DNA from: Rallus limicola
Lineage: Eukaryota > Chordata > Aves > Gruiformes > Rallidae
Assembly (NCBI GenBank): GCA_022605955.1
Contig: JAKCOZ010000003.1
Location: 64,391,939-64,455,938 of the forward strand
Length of the DNA: 64,000 nucleotides
Direction: 5' to 3'
Shown here: positions 35,245 to 47,934 of the stretch, in pieces
Layout: each line of letters starts with the position of its first letter
Position numbering within the stretch: the stretch's first letter is position 1
Made by a program: the position numbers and the translations under genes
The notes under the pieces: model-generated
Database searches by the model: none
What the model saw: the letters and a program-made list of their open reading frames with translations, nothing else
Told to the model about the DNA's origin: nothing

Positions 35245-38200
35245 CATTCGCTATCACAGTGTGATTGTGTTGATACTACATTGTCTTTACTTTTACAAAG
35301 GACCCTGATTTACTATAGCTTGATAGCGATGCACACCAGAAAGATGATGGACATTTTGTCCAACACACATCATTGCCTTGATTTGTATTCTGGCAGAGAA
35401 CGAACAAGAAACAAGCTGGAGGAAAAAGGACAAAGATAGAACAAAAGCTAACCCCTGGCCACCTCCCTGACAAGATGAGATAATCATGCTGTCCACAAGA
35501 AATGCTCTTCAAATGAACAATAAGTTAAGTGCATTTCCTCCTTGAAGTCACCTTGGCATGCTGAAATATTTAACTTTAAGAAGAACAAGACATCAAAGGA
35601 CACTCATTAGAAAATGTGACTCTTGATGGATAATTTAAGTGACATAGTAAAGTCAAGTGTTTGAAGCAGAGAGGTCTTGTCAACATAATGTTTTTCACAG
35701 CTGCAATAACACTGGAGACTGTATTTTCTAGTAACTGCAGAAACTTGTTTGCCAAAGCTTGCAAATTCAGTTGACCAAATTCATTGTAGAACTGTTGCTT
35801 TTTAGGAAAATATTGTGTCCTTCAGTCCAAGAGGATCAGCACCCATTTGCAGGTTTACTGTACAGAAGGATATGTGCTAAAAAAATGATAAAAAGCTGTC
35901 AGTGAGCTAAAGCCATATTTTCATGATGGGATGTTCTATGGGATCTAGGCTGGGTCAAAAGGGGAAGAGGTATTCTTCCCAGCTTGCTGGTACTCATAAC
36001 ATTTGATAATATCTTTAGTGTGAATGAGATAAAAGGGCTCTTTCTTTCAATAAGAAAACTGAAATAATACTAAACTTTATGGGGGACAACAAGTTTTTGT
36101 ATAATAATGCTGCTTGTTCTGTCTTTTATGGCAATCGTTTTGGTTCTATTGGTAGACATTGAAAGAAAATATCAATTTTATAAGAGATTTTCCTAGAGAA
36201 TGGATGTGGGAATTTACAGAAGTGCTCATTAGTTACAATGCTGGCAAGATTCTAGAATTTTATCTAGAAAGTTACAATTGATTGTAAACTGATTTTATCA
36301 ACCTATACTGAAGCATTTTTCCTTTTATGTTCTGTTTAATTTTGTTGAACATTGGTTTAGGTCATTGGTGTCCTGCAGTACTGTTAATTTATCAAAGTTG
36401 ATATGTGAAAAGTGGGAAGTGAAGTGACCTACTGACAGCAACTGAAATTCACACAGCATTTCTTGTCTGTTTGCACTTACTAATCATGCTGGTAGCACAC
36501 TGCAGAAGACAGAGATGTTCCCACCACTGCTATTTGTAGAGGATCCCATCCCTGATTTCACCCACTCAAATCACAATGCACTGACTTTGAAACAGAGCTG
36601 CTCATTGATAGCAAAAGACCCTAGATCAGACTTGAGAGTCAGCAAAACCCTTCAGTCAGAGAACTGCTCAGACCTTTCTTTCTTCTCCACCAGTTTTACC
36701 TGGCTCTTCCCGTTTAGAGAACTCTCAGATAGCAAATAACCTATGCTAAGCTCTGCTCTCAAGAAACTAGTATACAAATTTGAATAAAACAAGCTCAAGA
36801 AATTAAACAGACCTTTTTACTTTTACTATGTGTAAGTGAAAAAAATGAATGAGTTTCATAGCTGATGTTCATATTAATAAGTGAAAGAAAAATGGATTTA
36901 TTTATGAGTATTCAGTGACTCTTTGAATGGTGACAATAACATCACAAAATCAGATCACATTGCAGATTAATTGAGCTCAGAAAATTGCTATCCATCATTC
37001 TGAGAATACTTTAATATGCTGAACTCGGAAGCTTTTAAAAATAACACACAATTTAGGAAAAAAAAATTAAAAAGGCTGTTAAAATATAGGAAAGAACTGT
37101 AAAACAACATAATTTTTAAGAAATAAAGAAGGAATTAAAAAAAAAAAAATACTGGCAGCTAGATTAATTTAATAAATCCTGAGTCAAAGAAAGATTCAGA
37201 GATACTTCTGGGGTGGGGGACAAACCCAAAAAATCTGCAACTTGCCAGACATCCTAATAACAAAAAAATGAACCTGCTCCTAAATTATGTTTAAAATTCC
37301 CAAATGTTATCTAGCACAGATATAAAAAGAGCTAGGTTTAACATGTCAGCTGAGCTGGAGAAGAGGGAAGTCAAAAAAGCCCTCTACACCTTAGAGGAAA
37401 AGTCTGAAGCAGAAGCTGAGAATTTTCTCTTGAGTTCTTCTTGCTTTGAAATAAAAAGCAATAAATCCCAGGATTAAAAAAGAAGATGAGAACACTAGTG
37501 CCAATAAAATTTACAAACTCAAATAAAGGATTTCTCCATCCCTCTAAATATTCTACAATAAACTCATAAAAAGCTAGTTTCTTAAAGAAGAAGAAAGTGC
37601 TTTCATTTATCATACTCACTATGTAAAAGTCATTGTTTCAGAAGCTACACTCTTTGCTTCTGATAAGGTTATACTATTACTTTGCAGCTCAAGTCTTACC
37701 TGAGGCCCACAGTAATGCTTATTACATATACAATAGAGCCAAGGAATGAGTGAATTGGCTCAGTGAATGCCTGAATGAACTAGCTCAAGCCCTTTAGACA
37801 GACTTTTAGATACATTGGGAGTCATTGCTCTTTCTCCTTACTGAAACTTTTACACTTCCAAGTTCCAGGAAGCAGAAAATATTTAAAGTTGTTCTGTTCT
37901 CTTAGCTTGAAAACTTGATCATCCATATTTACTGCACTATCTTGATTTTTCCATGTAGGTATCTTTGTAAAAAAATGCCAAAGGGCTTTATAATCTATCC
38001 AAAAAGACTAAGTTAACCACATTTGAAAGATAAAGTCAGGTGAATTCAAATAAAAAATAAACATACATTTTCAATTAAGAAAGAAAGGTACCTAAGAAAA
38101 AAGGGTTTATTCACCAGTTTTTGAACCTCAGATCAATAGTGAATGCTTTTCTGGAAAAGATGCTTTAATTACAGGCAAGTTATCATGCTCAACACTGGAG

Positions 38201-38559
38201 CAAAGGCTGAAATTCTCTGGCTGGTGCTTCAGAGAATGTTAAGCTAAACTGCTGTAAGTATTTTTTGTTGCAGATGCTGAACAAACCAACTCGAGCAGAT
38301 ATTATGCTGGATATACTATTTGTATAGAGCAGAACTTGTCTGGAACCCATTAGTTGCAGCCTCAGCTGTCATGACCATGAGGTAGCATTAAGAGAACCAA
38401 GGAAGGTAATAGCAATGTAAAGATCCTGTGTTTCAGGAGAGTAGATTTTGATTGTTTTTGGGAATCAGTAGGTACAAAAGCTAGGAACATTCCCTGAAAG
38501 ATAAAATCTTAAAGGGACGCCTCCTGAAAGCACTGGAATGGTCCATCTTGCTCTATGCA
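35245..38559. other. Non-coding stretch, no gene seen
   Basis: AT-rich unique sequence. Short A-runs occur at 37058-37068 and 37136-37149. ORFs (35276-35512 minus, 36515-36739 plus, 37371-37619 minus) lack domains or splice framing. Confidence 0.55.
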
Positions 38560-40202
38560 AAAACAGGCAGGCATGGCCAGATGCCAGCTTAGCTTTATGT
38601 GGAACTATGAGTGCTACTACAGAAGCATTGTCCAGGCATCCAAGGATTGAATTAAGAAGGCCAGATCCCAGCTGGAGTTAAAACTTATTAAGGATGTCAA
38701 GGCCAATGCTGTCAGGAAGATAAAGGAATGCTGTCATCAAGAGGAAGTCCAAGGAAAATGTGGGCCTACTGCTGAACCGAAGAGGAATCCTTGTGCTGAA
38801 GACTACAGAATAAAGCTTTGATACTCAAATTTTGCCCTAGTTATTACTGGCAAAGACTACTCACATGTTTCCAATGTGGCTATTAGCAAAGTAGTAATGT
38901 AGAACTGAGACAGAAGTAAATTAAATAAATGGGCTACATAGGAGTCCATGGATTGTGACTGAACACATTCAAATGGGCTGAGGAGATCTGGCTGATGCTT
39001 TTATAAAACTTCTCTCTAGAGTCTTTGAAAGAATATGGCTATGACTAGAAAAAGGCAAATGTCACATCTTTGAAAAGGATAAAAAAGAGGATTCTGGGAA
39101 ACTGCAGCTTCACCTCCACCACAGGGAAAATTATGGAGCAAAACCCTCACAGAAGTTACTGCCAGTAATTTGAAGGACAAGGTGATTGGGAACAGCTAGC
39201 ACATATATACAATGGGAAAATCATGCTTGACCAACTTGATTGCTTTTTAAGATGAAATGACTGGCTCCCTGGTCAAGAGGAGAGCAGTGAATGCTATTTA
39301 CCTTATAGCAAGGCTTTTGAAATACTTTCCCAAAGTTTCTCTTTGCAAGTGTTTGCTTTTAGCCAAATTACAGAGATATCTGTTGGTTTGATTATAAAAT
39401 GGGAGAAAAACTGGCAGAATTATGCAAGACAAAGACTAGCAGTTAGTAGTCTGAAGTCCAATAGGCAGTGATGAGCTTCCTCAAGGATTGGTAATGTCTG
39501 TTTAACACATTCGTCAGCTGTCTGACCGATAGGATAAACTGTGCCCTGTCAAAACAAAATAACTACATGCATAGTATAGGCTGGGGAGTGGCTTGTTGGG
39601 AAGCAGCTCTGTAGAGAAGGACCAGTATTCTTGCTAGTGAAAGTTAGCAGTATGTCCTCTTGGCAACCCAGGCTAAACACATAATAATCTCATTAACAAA
39701 AGCATAACCAGCAAGTTTTAGGTACTGAATATTGCACTCTACCTGGCACTCAACACTGTATCATCTAGAATTTTGTCTCAAATTTTGGCCTTAAGTACAA
39801 CCAAGGACTCGAGTTCATAGGAAGATATCAAAACCAGAAGTCTGGAGTATATTACTTATATATTAGACTGGAAAAGAGAAGGATAGGGAGGACTATTATT
39901 TCAGTTTTCAGCTACATCCATGATAGAAATGACAGAACCAGACCATTCTCAGAGATATATAGAGAAAGGACAAAATGGAACTTTTTACTGGACATAAGGA
40001 AAAAAGTAATTATCAAATTAAAATTTATTAAACACTAAAACAAGAGAGGTGAGAAGGCTCTTCATTCTTGGCCATCTTCAAAACGTCAAACTCTCAAAGA
40101 GAAACTGAACAATTTGATCTAGCTTTCCAGTTCTGTGTTCAGCAGATGGTTGGGTGATCTTCAAAGGTTACTTCAAGCCTAATATTTTGTATGATTCTGT
40201 GA
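38560..40202 (+). mobile_element. Old CR1 LINE, long but heavily decayed
   Basis: Follows CR1 ORF2 order on the plus strand. The endonuclease-RT linker is at about 38610-38780 (AAGGCCAGATCCCAGCTGG, AAGGATGTCAAGGCCAATG). The start of the RT domain is at about 38990-39150 (AGTCTTTGAAAG, GGCAAATGTCACATC, GGGAAACTGCAG). The RT core is at about 39200-39560. Then come the 3' blocks AGAGAAAGGACAAAATGG and CTGGACATAAGGAAAAA near 39960-40005, and a single worn ATTCTGTG tail at about 40193-40202. Stops and indels are so dense that no ORF over 60 codons survives. It is probably among the older CR1 insertions here. Confidence 0.8.
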
Positions 40203-40361
40203 GTTCTTTTGACCTTAAGAATCCATGAATCTACATGTCTTTCTGATAGAATACTGAAAAGTTTAGAGCATGCAGGACTACTTTTATGAAGGGAGGAGTT
40301 TATATGCAAATGTCAGTATTTTCTGTTCTCATTGTTAATGTACAAAACAGATAAACGTATT

Positions 40362-40947
40362 TTCATGGTTTCATCCCAGCCAGAAGCTGAGCACCACACA
40401 GCAGCTCTCTTTGGGGGAAGTCAGGACGGGGAGGGAGGGGTGGGTGAGAAGGGGTGGAAAAGGAAAACCAAAAGCAAACCTCATGGGCTGGGGTAAGGAG
40501 AGTTTACTGGGACAGAGCGAAATAACAAAACCAGGAATTTATAGCAAATTATATGAAACTGGTGATACACAATGCAGTTTCTCACTGAACTGCACAACTC
40601 AGGCTGCACAGCTCAGAGCTGTCTCAAAGCTGGACTGTCACCAAACCATGTTTCCTGGAGCTGTCTGCTCCTTCAACACCAGCCCCCTTTATGCTGATCA
40701 TGATGTCGTGGTATGGAATGGCCCTTTTTCCCAGTTGGGGTCACTTGTTCTGGCTGTGTCCTCTCCCAGCTTCCTGGGTGGCCCCAGTCCTGATTAACAG
40801 GGCAGTGTGAGAAGCTGTGAAGTCCCTGACTGCTTGTCAATAACTAAAACATCAGTGTGTTATCAGCACTGCTCTCATCCTGACGCCCAAACACAGCGCT
40901 GCACCAATTGCTAGGAAGAAAATCAACTCTAACTGAACTCAGAATGC
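40362..40947 (-). mobile_element. Solo LTR, avian ERVL-like family A
   Basis: Minus-strand LTR of the same subtype as the one at 18.4 kb. The left edge is the complement of the family 3' end (CATGGTTTCATCCCAGCC, AGCTGAGCACCACACAGCAG). The TATA-like CATAAAGGGG lies at about 40684-40693, and the 5' block (GTTGATTTTCTTCCTAGCAA) is near the right edge. The right terminus is worn (CTGAACTCAGAATGC for the expected TGTCCTGG complement). The plus-strand 128-aa ORF at 40411-40797 is antisense. No internal viral genes adjoin it. Confidence 0.82.
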
Positions 40948-42807
40948 ATACTCACTACACCTTAAAAAGATCATTCTTTAGAAGTGCCGGTATCCATGAA
41001 CTGTTTAAGATATGTATTTGTTTCACACTGTAAAGAATCTCGGTTAAGTAGGGATTTCAGTTACAACCTTAAGGTTAGTTGGGATAAATCAGAATGAGAT
41101 TGAGAAACAGACTAAATTAAAGGGGGTAAATTAGTTTCAGAATAATTGTTTTAGCACAAGTATTTGAATAAAACAATTGAGCTAGTACAATTAAAATAAA
41201 ATAAACAAACCCCTGTTATAAATAGTAGCTAATTTTTCTATGGCATCTTTCATTCAGAATTTTTTTGAGATGAGATGCAGTAGGAATTTTGTAATCTCTA
41301 TGTTCTGAGTAGCTGTAGTAACTTTTGTTTGAACAGCTTCTGACATGGAATCTACAATCCTAAATCAGATGTTTATGCTCCTAAGAAATGCCTTGTGAAA
41401 AGTGTATGTCAGCATGACACTTACAAAAAGAGAGATAAGTGACTTCCTTGAATCTTATTTCTTGACATGATTTGTGAACCTTATTCATTACATTTAAAGG
41501 ATATCTTCCTTGATGCAGTGTGGTGTCTTAGAAATCTCTGTAGATGTTGAAGAATGGTCACTCAAAGTTGGGTTTAAATAGCAGCTCAAATATTTGAGCT
41601 GTTTTGAAGAATAAAGCACAGACAGGTTACTCCAGATAAGGTGTGAAGTTATAGCTTTCCCGTCTTCAGACAATATTCAATTTTTAAGATATAGATAACT
41701 GTGAAGCACTTCTTTCCACATCTTCCAATTTTACCTGTATCAATATAGTTCATAATTAATTAGGAAATATAGCATAAATTAAAAAAAAAAAAGAAAAAAA
41801 AGAAAAAAGAAGTTAACTATATGCATAGATAAACCAGCAGTCTCTAGTCTGGATGCCAGGAAGAGTTCTGAGTTCTTCAAGGACTCCTTCTTACCTGGGA
41901 CTGATATATTTTTAATGTTGCTGCTGAGAAGCTTCTCAGAAAGGAACTTCCTTCTAGTAATGAATCTGGAGTGATCCTTATTCTCCTTTGTCTTTGTTGT
42001 CATGCTCATCCTTTAGTTTTGAAATCTTTCACAAAATAGAAAACAGGAAAAGGTGAGTACATGAGTCTCCTTCTGTATAAGCAAAAAGATGAGAGTACAT
42101 GACTCTCTGTGTTTTGCTTTGGTTTTCTTTGTTGGTTTTTTTTTTAGGGGGTGTCGTGTGGGGGTTTTTTGTATTTTTTTGTTTGGTTGGTTGTTTGGGT
42201 TTTTTTGTTCTTTCCAGAAGTATTTATTATATCGCAGAAAAGCAAAGGGATCTCTCCACCAAAATTCCATCTTGTTGTTCCACAAAGATTTATTAAATAT
42301 ATAATTACAGGCTACATCTTGTTGACCTTATTGACTTTTTTTGGGTTTGAGTGATCTTCTTTACAGTATGTAGAGATCTAGTCACTGCAGCCACAGAAGT
42401 TTAGGGAACTGCTCAACAAACTGGTTGTTTCTGCTTTTCCAATGACATTTGGTGCCACTTTGTACTGGCAAAATCTTCATTCAGATGCCTACACTGAATC
42501 AAGGTCATCTGACATTTAACTTCAAATTTGTCCAGAGAGGAGCAAATTCTCTTTGCAGTTTCAACTTCTCAGAAATCCAAAACATCTTTTAAATTGTTAG
42601 AGATGTACATTCAGGCAGTTGTATCAAACGTTCAGACCTCTACTTGGAACGTAGTGATCATTTATTTAATTTCCCTACATACAGAAATAATAAGTATGGA
42701 TCAGATATTGCCATTACAGAAGAACAGCACCATACAATCAGTTTATAGTAGAGGTATTCAACTGCTTTTTAGGCAGTGATACACTTTAGATGTAAATGAC
42801 AGAAGAG
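40948..42807. other. Non-coding stretch with A-rich and T/G-rich tracts
   Basis: Unique sequence apart from the A-rich tract at 41777-41811 and the T/G tract at 42118-42212. The overlapping FFLGG- and KKPTKKT-type ORFs come from the latter. Confidence 0.55.
42118..42212. repeat. T/G-rich low-complexity tract
   Basis: GGTTTTCTTTGTTGG, a T9 run, GGGGGTGTCGTGTGGGGG and TTTGTTTGGTTGGTTGTTTGG. Same character as the tracts at 12.7 and 51.6 kb. Confidence 0.9.
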
Positions 42808-42920
42808 TGGAATGGGAGTTAGGAGACCTGGATTGTATTTATGGCTCTGCTATAACCCGCTATATGACCTGTAGTAAATCACAACACCTTTTGTTATTCT
42901 ATTTCCTTACCCATATTTAG
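42808..42920 (+). repeat. MIR-like (CORE-SINE) remnant
   Basis: GGGAGTTAGGAGACCTGGAT, TGGCTCTGCTATAACC, TATATGACCTGTAGTAAATC and CCTTACCCAT follow the order of the MIR core (sharing the motif family of a gagacctgggttc box and a tgaccttgggcaaatc box). The similarity to the element at 48.95 kb can be seen directly. A very old SINE, identified from memory of the consensus. Confidence 0.65.
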
Positions 42921-43940
42921 CTGTCTACTTCATTCAGAAAACAAGCTTCTTATGCAGGGAATTGTCCTTGTCAATATTCCTCAATGCATATTTAAGTACC
43001 TAATTAATTATTTTAGTTATGGTAATGTAAGAAATAATACCTGTGAACAAAGAGTTGTTACGCTATGCATAACCTATACAAATCTGGGGTGGATACAGGA
43101 TTGTTTTTAAGTTAGGAGCTGTGTGAATACAGAGAAAATTGAGACTAAAAGGGAATATTGTACCTTCAGCTAAAACCCACCACACATACTCAGGAATCAC
43201 TAATAAATCCATTAATTTTAGAAAATGCTACAGTGACTGTAGTGAGATGATAACTTAATAGTCAGGTCAGGAAAAAAGAGATAATTTCACTTTGAATACA
43301 GTTTACTGAAGGAGCCATAGCCACTTAGGGGATTTTAGCTGTATCTGAATTTCAAATGTCTCTAAATTTCAGCTCTGATTCTATACAACATAAGCTTCAG
43401 CATGACCCCACCCTTAGTTTTATTGTATCAGGCATTCTTTTGATCTGATTCTTCATCCTCATTTTGTTAAAGGTTTTTATAGCAAGTATACAGTGAATGA
43501 AAATCATGACCTAAGCATAAATAACATAGTTTATATCTGAAACCCTATTTATTTTGCCTTAGGGCAAATGGCATCCCAAGATACAAAGAAAGGGAAAAAC
43601 ATAAATATGGGACTAGATCTAAAAGAGCCAATGAAGTAAGTAAAAGCAAGGATCATTTAAAAAATATGAAAAGTTTGCTAATTTTATCAACCCATGTTTT
43701 AGTTCAATTCTAGGTAACATATTAGGTTTTCACTTCTGGAGATACAAGGTCTTTTCCACAGCAGGTAGATCCCACATTAAAAGTAATTCATCAATCTTTC
43801 ATCCTTCCTATTCTGTTCATCATAAAACCAGCAGTACTCAGTCCAGTCTGTAAATGAAAACTATAATTCAAAAATAGCAGCGAGTAGAGGGGTTGCAGAT
43901 CAGGATTGATTTAAATGCATTGATGTAAATGGACCTTCAT

Positions 43941-44006
43941 CAGGTCCTGATTCAGCAAAGCACTTGAACATATGCATAGCATTTAGTACTTGATCAGTCC
44001 CATTGC
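43941..44006. repeat. Possible ancient amniote interspersed repeat
   Basis: CCTGATTCAGCAAAGCACTT, a CATATGCATAGCATTTAGT segment and GATCAGTCCCATTG resemble, from memory, a palindromic repeat common in turtle and crocodile genomes. The match is short and the family unnamed. Confidence 0.35.
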
Positions 44007-45059
44007 TTTCCTGAAGTAGAGCTTTAGATGTATTATAGCTAGCTCAGACCAGTTATGTTAGACTCTTACTAGCAGGGAAAGACCATTCATAAACATTAGC
44101 TGAGGTTTGCTCTTGTGCAGAAATTGGACAGCAACTTTTGAAGTGCAAAGCCAGACTGAAGACTATAAATATATAACGGCTGATGTGGAGAGGCTGTGGA
44201 TAGGCTGTTTTGTAAAAGGGGGAAAATTGCAACATGTCAGACAGTGCACTTTGCTAATCTGTCTGGCACTAGAGGTTTTCAAAAAATGATTCTACAAATA
44301 AGAAATTCTCATAATAGAAGTAGAAGGAAAGAAAAAAAGAAAAAAACACCACACACTTGGGAGATTAGAATGAAATTCAATCAGAACAATGTTTGTTTAA
44401 GGTTCTTTTAAGGATTTGATTTTTTGGGGTGGTTTGGGGAGTTTTTGGTTGGTTGTTGTTTCTCCTCCAGAAACTAATAAAATTATTTTTTCATCATGTT
44501 CCAAGTGCCTGGTGCCACAAGAACAAGACTTATGATATTTTTCAAACAAATGGTGGAGTGGTAAAAGGTATAGTCAGTTTGAATTTTTGATCAACATAGT
44601 ATTCAAGTGTACCTGAAATTAGGATGATCTACATACATTTGTGCAATAAAAAGAAATTAAGATAATACTATTGGAACTGAGAAAGACTCCTGCATCACAT
44701 TGTTAGGATTAATAAATTGGTTGAAAATAGATTAGTGGAAAGTAGTTCAGTGTTGCTGTTTCTGAGTGGTAAGTACCTTGCTTGAATAGAAATTGATCAT
44801 CTGGAGTTAGGCAGCTTTGATACCTACGTAACACAAACAGTGAGCGGCCTACAGGCTACAAAAATCTTTTCTAAAATTTCTTCTTCTGAAGTTGTTTTAT
44901 TCTCTATAAACTGTTAAACCACATACTACTTTTATTCTTAGCTTCTGAGAATGATTCCATGTTTGTAACCTAGAGTAGTAATTTTTTTGAAGTCTATAAC
45001 AAAGCAGACAAAAGAACCCCTTACCTCTGTGTTTCCCTCCAGTTCCACTGAATGGTAAT

Positions 45060-45190
45060 TAAAAAGAAAACAAAAACAACCAAACCAAACCAAAAACAAC
45101 CAAAACCAAACAAAAAGCCAAAACAAACCAAAATAAATGAAAACAAGCACAGAAAAGCCAACAAAAAAAGACCAAAAGCAAAAAACCAAT
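45060..45190. repeat. A/C-rich low-complexity tract
   Basis: About 130 bp built almost only from A runs with CC and C interruptions (AAACCAAACCAAAAACAACC type). It is the complement of the T/G tracts elsewhere. The W/F/L-rich minus-strand ORF at 44938-45189 derives from it. Confidence 0.92.
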
Positions 45191-45318
45191 TTTGTCTGTT
45201 TTGCTCTTAATGCAAATCTGTCAATGAATTTTGGCTTCCTGTGTTCTAAATAACTGTTGTCTGTTGGAGAGTAAGATCAGCATATGCACCCAGTTCCTGA
45301 TCATCCGGGTTGAGGAAT

Positions 45319-45507
45319 CAGAATCACACGGATTCACAGAATCACAAGGTTGGGAAAGACTTTTAAGATCATTGAGTCCAACTGCTCCTGTCCTATGCTA
45401 AACCATATCTCTAAGTACCTCATCCACCCTTTTTTTTAAACAGGGATGGTGACTTAACCATGTTCCTGGGCAGCCTGCTCCATGTCCTGACAACTCTTTC
45501 AGGGCCA
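45319..45507 (-). mobile_element. CR1 LINE 3' end fragment
   Basis: Complementary CR1 3' terminus: ATTCACAGAATCACAAGG, TTTTAAGATCATTGAGTCCA, GGGATGGTGACTTAACC and GGGCAGCCTGCTCCA, ending near CTCTTTCAGGGCC. The right end stops abruptly and the following sequence to about 45620 is not CR1 that I can recognise. Moderately diverged. Confidence 0.9.
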
Positions 45508-46792
45508 TACCATCTCCCATCTCTCCCTGTGCACCAAAGTGACCAGATTGCATCATCTTCCACATGGCTGCCATGGGCATCCAAGATCCCTGGCCACCAG
45601 GGGCAGGGAAGTGAAGACACAGTTCACATCCTTCTGTCACTCTTAAACATATATACAGTTTAGCACTGTGCTGAACCGAACCAGAAGCAAGTCCTAGGAA
45701 TAGAAGGAACAGTCTCTGCAGGTAACACAAGAAATTAAACTCTTTAGTTCTAAATACTAACAGACCATAAGTACTGACATATGTTGGACAGTTGTGCAAC
45801 TGACCTCAGCAGTTAGTTGGGATGCGTAAACACATTGGCTAATCTTGAGCTAATTCTGGTACATCTGATCAGGGCTGCACCAGATGACAAACTGGTCATT
45901 TGGTGGGCTTTGGTAGAACACAGCAGTAATTTTAGTGTATCTAGGATCATCCATTCAGTTTGAAGCCGAATGTCATGGAATGAAATTTGTTTGTAGTACT
46001 AAAAAATATTAAGTTAAAGACAAAGGACATATCCAGACTACCTACTGGAGTCTGTTTCTTGGTTATTATCTTCCCATTTTCATGGAAAATGATAATTGAG
46101 GTAAAACAAATCCATGCCATGTAGCAGGCTAACAGTTTAACAGTACAAAAAATAGAGATTTTATGCCTGGGAACATCATCTGGCACTGTTTTTTTTCCCA
46201 GTACAGATGTAATCAAAGTAGGTGTATATAGAAACCTTAGTTTGGATTGCTAAAATTTCAAAACTTGTTTTTCAGTCTCCTATCTATACACATGGATCAT
46301 GCTGGAGTCCATACCTGCCTCATGTTGACCCATGCTTTTTGTGAAAAATGAGATGTGATCACATCAGGAAAAGATAAAATGTCCTGTACTAAATTTACTC
46401 TCAGCTCAAATGCATATTCATCCTTAATATGGACAAGGTGGACACAGTGGTTGGGAGCTTTTTTCTCACTGACTTTATCTAGATAAATCTAGGTATTTAG
46501 CTACCTAAAATAAACTATCAGGATATGTGCTTAAATTGCCTGCTTCTAGTGAGAGCTTAAGATGATGAAGTTGCACATCTACATTATTGTAAGTTAGGTG
46601 AAGGGAATTCAAACTTTCTTGCTTAATTGACAACTATTTTTTTCACCTCCTTTACTGTTTGGACAATGTTTTTATTATGACTGGAGAAATTCTTTAAAGT
46701 GGACCCCAGCATTGCTTACTGTCAAGGTGGATTTGTAAAAGTAGAGCTTCAGGATCTGAATGACAGACACTCTACAGGCAGGAAGCAATCTA
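45508..46792. other. Non-coding stretch, no gene seen
   Basis: The first about 110 bp, directly after the CR1 piece, is GC-richer and unidentified. The rest is AT-rich and unique. The ORF at 45947-46216 minus has no domain. Confidence 0.5.
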
Positions 46793-47326
46793 TGTACTGG
46801 GTCTGGCTGGAATTCAGTTAATTTTCCTCTTATCCATTTGCATGGTGCTGTTCTACCTGTGGGACAAAAATTATGCTTGTAACGTCTTAATGTTTTAGCT
46901 AGAGTGGAACAGTATTTTCAGAATGTAAAGGTCTTCTCAGTTTCTCACTCTGCCCCCCATTAAATAGATTGGGGGTACAAAGAAGGCTGGGAAGGGACAC
47001 AGACAGGCAGCTGACTTGAACTGATCAGAGAGGTATTCCATGCTGTATAACATCTTGCTCAGCAATAAAAAAGACAGTGAGATGTTTGAGTAGGCCATCC
47101 TTTGCTGGAGAACTAGCAGGGCTTTGGACTACAAATGGGAGATGATGAGTGATTTTGCATCACTTCTTTTGTTTTATCTCTCTTTCTCCACTTCTGCTCT
47201 TATTAAACTACTTTCATCTTGGCCCATACATTTTCTTTACCTTTCCCTCTTTCCTTCTTATTGGGGATAGGAGAGAGAAGGACTGGTTGTGAGGTGCTTA
47301 GCTGCCTGCTAAGGTTAACCCACACA
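46793..47326 (+). mobile_element. Solo LTR, avian ERVL-like family A, diverged
   Basis: A 534-bp element starting TGTACTGG and ending CACACA, parallel to the 13.6-kb LTR. It has the GAATTCAGTTAATTTTCCTC block, GGGAAGGGACACAGACAGG, GCAGCTGACTTGAACTG, a CATCACTTCTTTTGTTTTA block and CTTATTAAACTAC, followed by GGTGCTTAGCTGCC and AGGTTAACCCACACA at the 3' end. More decayed than the 13.6-kb copy. No target duplication is clear. Confidence 0.78.
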
Positions 47327-47934
47327 ACCTGAAAGAGCTGGCATAATAAACATCTTGAGCAGCATGGACATTCCCTCTTACCAGCGACACCTCCTATTAC
47401 ACAACCATGCCTTATCCTCAACTTAATTACATACTGTGCACTTACAGGCTTCTGATTCTCCCAAAACGTTTGGTTATGGTGCAAACAAAGCTTACATATT
47501 CCTTTCCTGCATTAACCTTTTATTTTAAAAGGCAAAATACTCAAAATCACTATTCATCCACATTTTCCCCCAAATTGGATATTCTATTTTAATAAAGTAC
47601 CAGAAATCAAAGTATTTATCTTACATCCAAAATAAGAACACTATCACTTCCCCTTCTGCTATTGCAAACCATAGTGCAAGGACTCATGTTATTTTACATA
47701 TGCATGTCCATAATATCTAACGAGAGAAAAGTTATATTAAATTATTTGCACTGTAATGAACATACTGGATCATTATGTTCTCTTTTCTCCTCGCTTTCTT
47801 TCTTTCTTTTTCTTGTCAGAGTTTTTCTCCTGATTCTCTTTCCTTTTTTTTTTTCTTTCCTTCCTTTTTTTTTTTTTTGTTTCTTCCTAAAGGGACGCTT
47901 GAATAGAACTATCTGGTTTAGAAGATGAGGCTGA
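47327..47934. other. Non-coding stretch ending in a polypyrimidine tract
   Basis: Unique sequence to about 47780, then the pyrimidine tract described separately. Confidence 0.55.
47786..47887. repeat. Polypyrimidine (C/T) tract
   Basis: About 100 bp dominated by C and T, with TTTCTTTCTTTCTTTTTC and T runs of 10 to 12, only lightly interrupted. Mirror-symmetric pyrimidine tracts like this can adopt triplex (H-DNA) structure. Confidence 0.9.

Larger units (their letters stand above)
42921..45318. other. Non-coding stretch with an ancient-repeat candidate and an A/C tract
   Basis: Mostly unique. Contains the repeat candidate at 43941-44006, a short T/G tract at 44418-44462 and the long A/C tract at 45060-45190. 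The ORFs at 44053-44411 lack domains. Confidence 0.55.

Noticed and set aside
40411..40797. 128-aa plus-strand ORF
   Set aside because: Antisense to the family-A LTR and without domain content.
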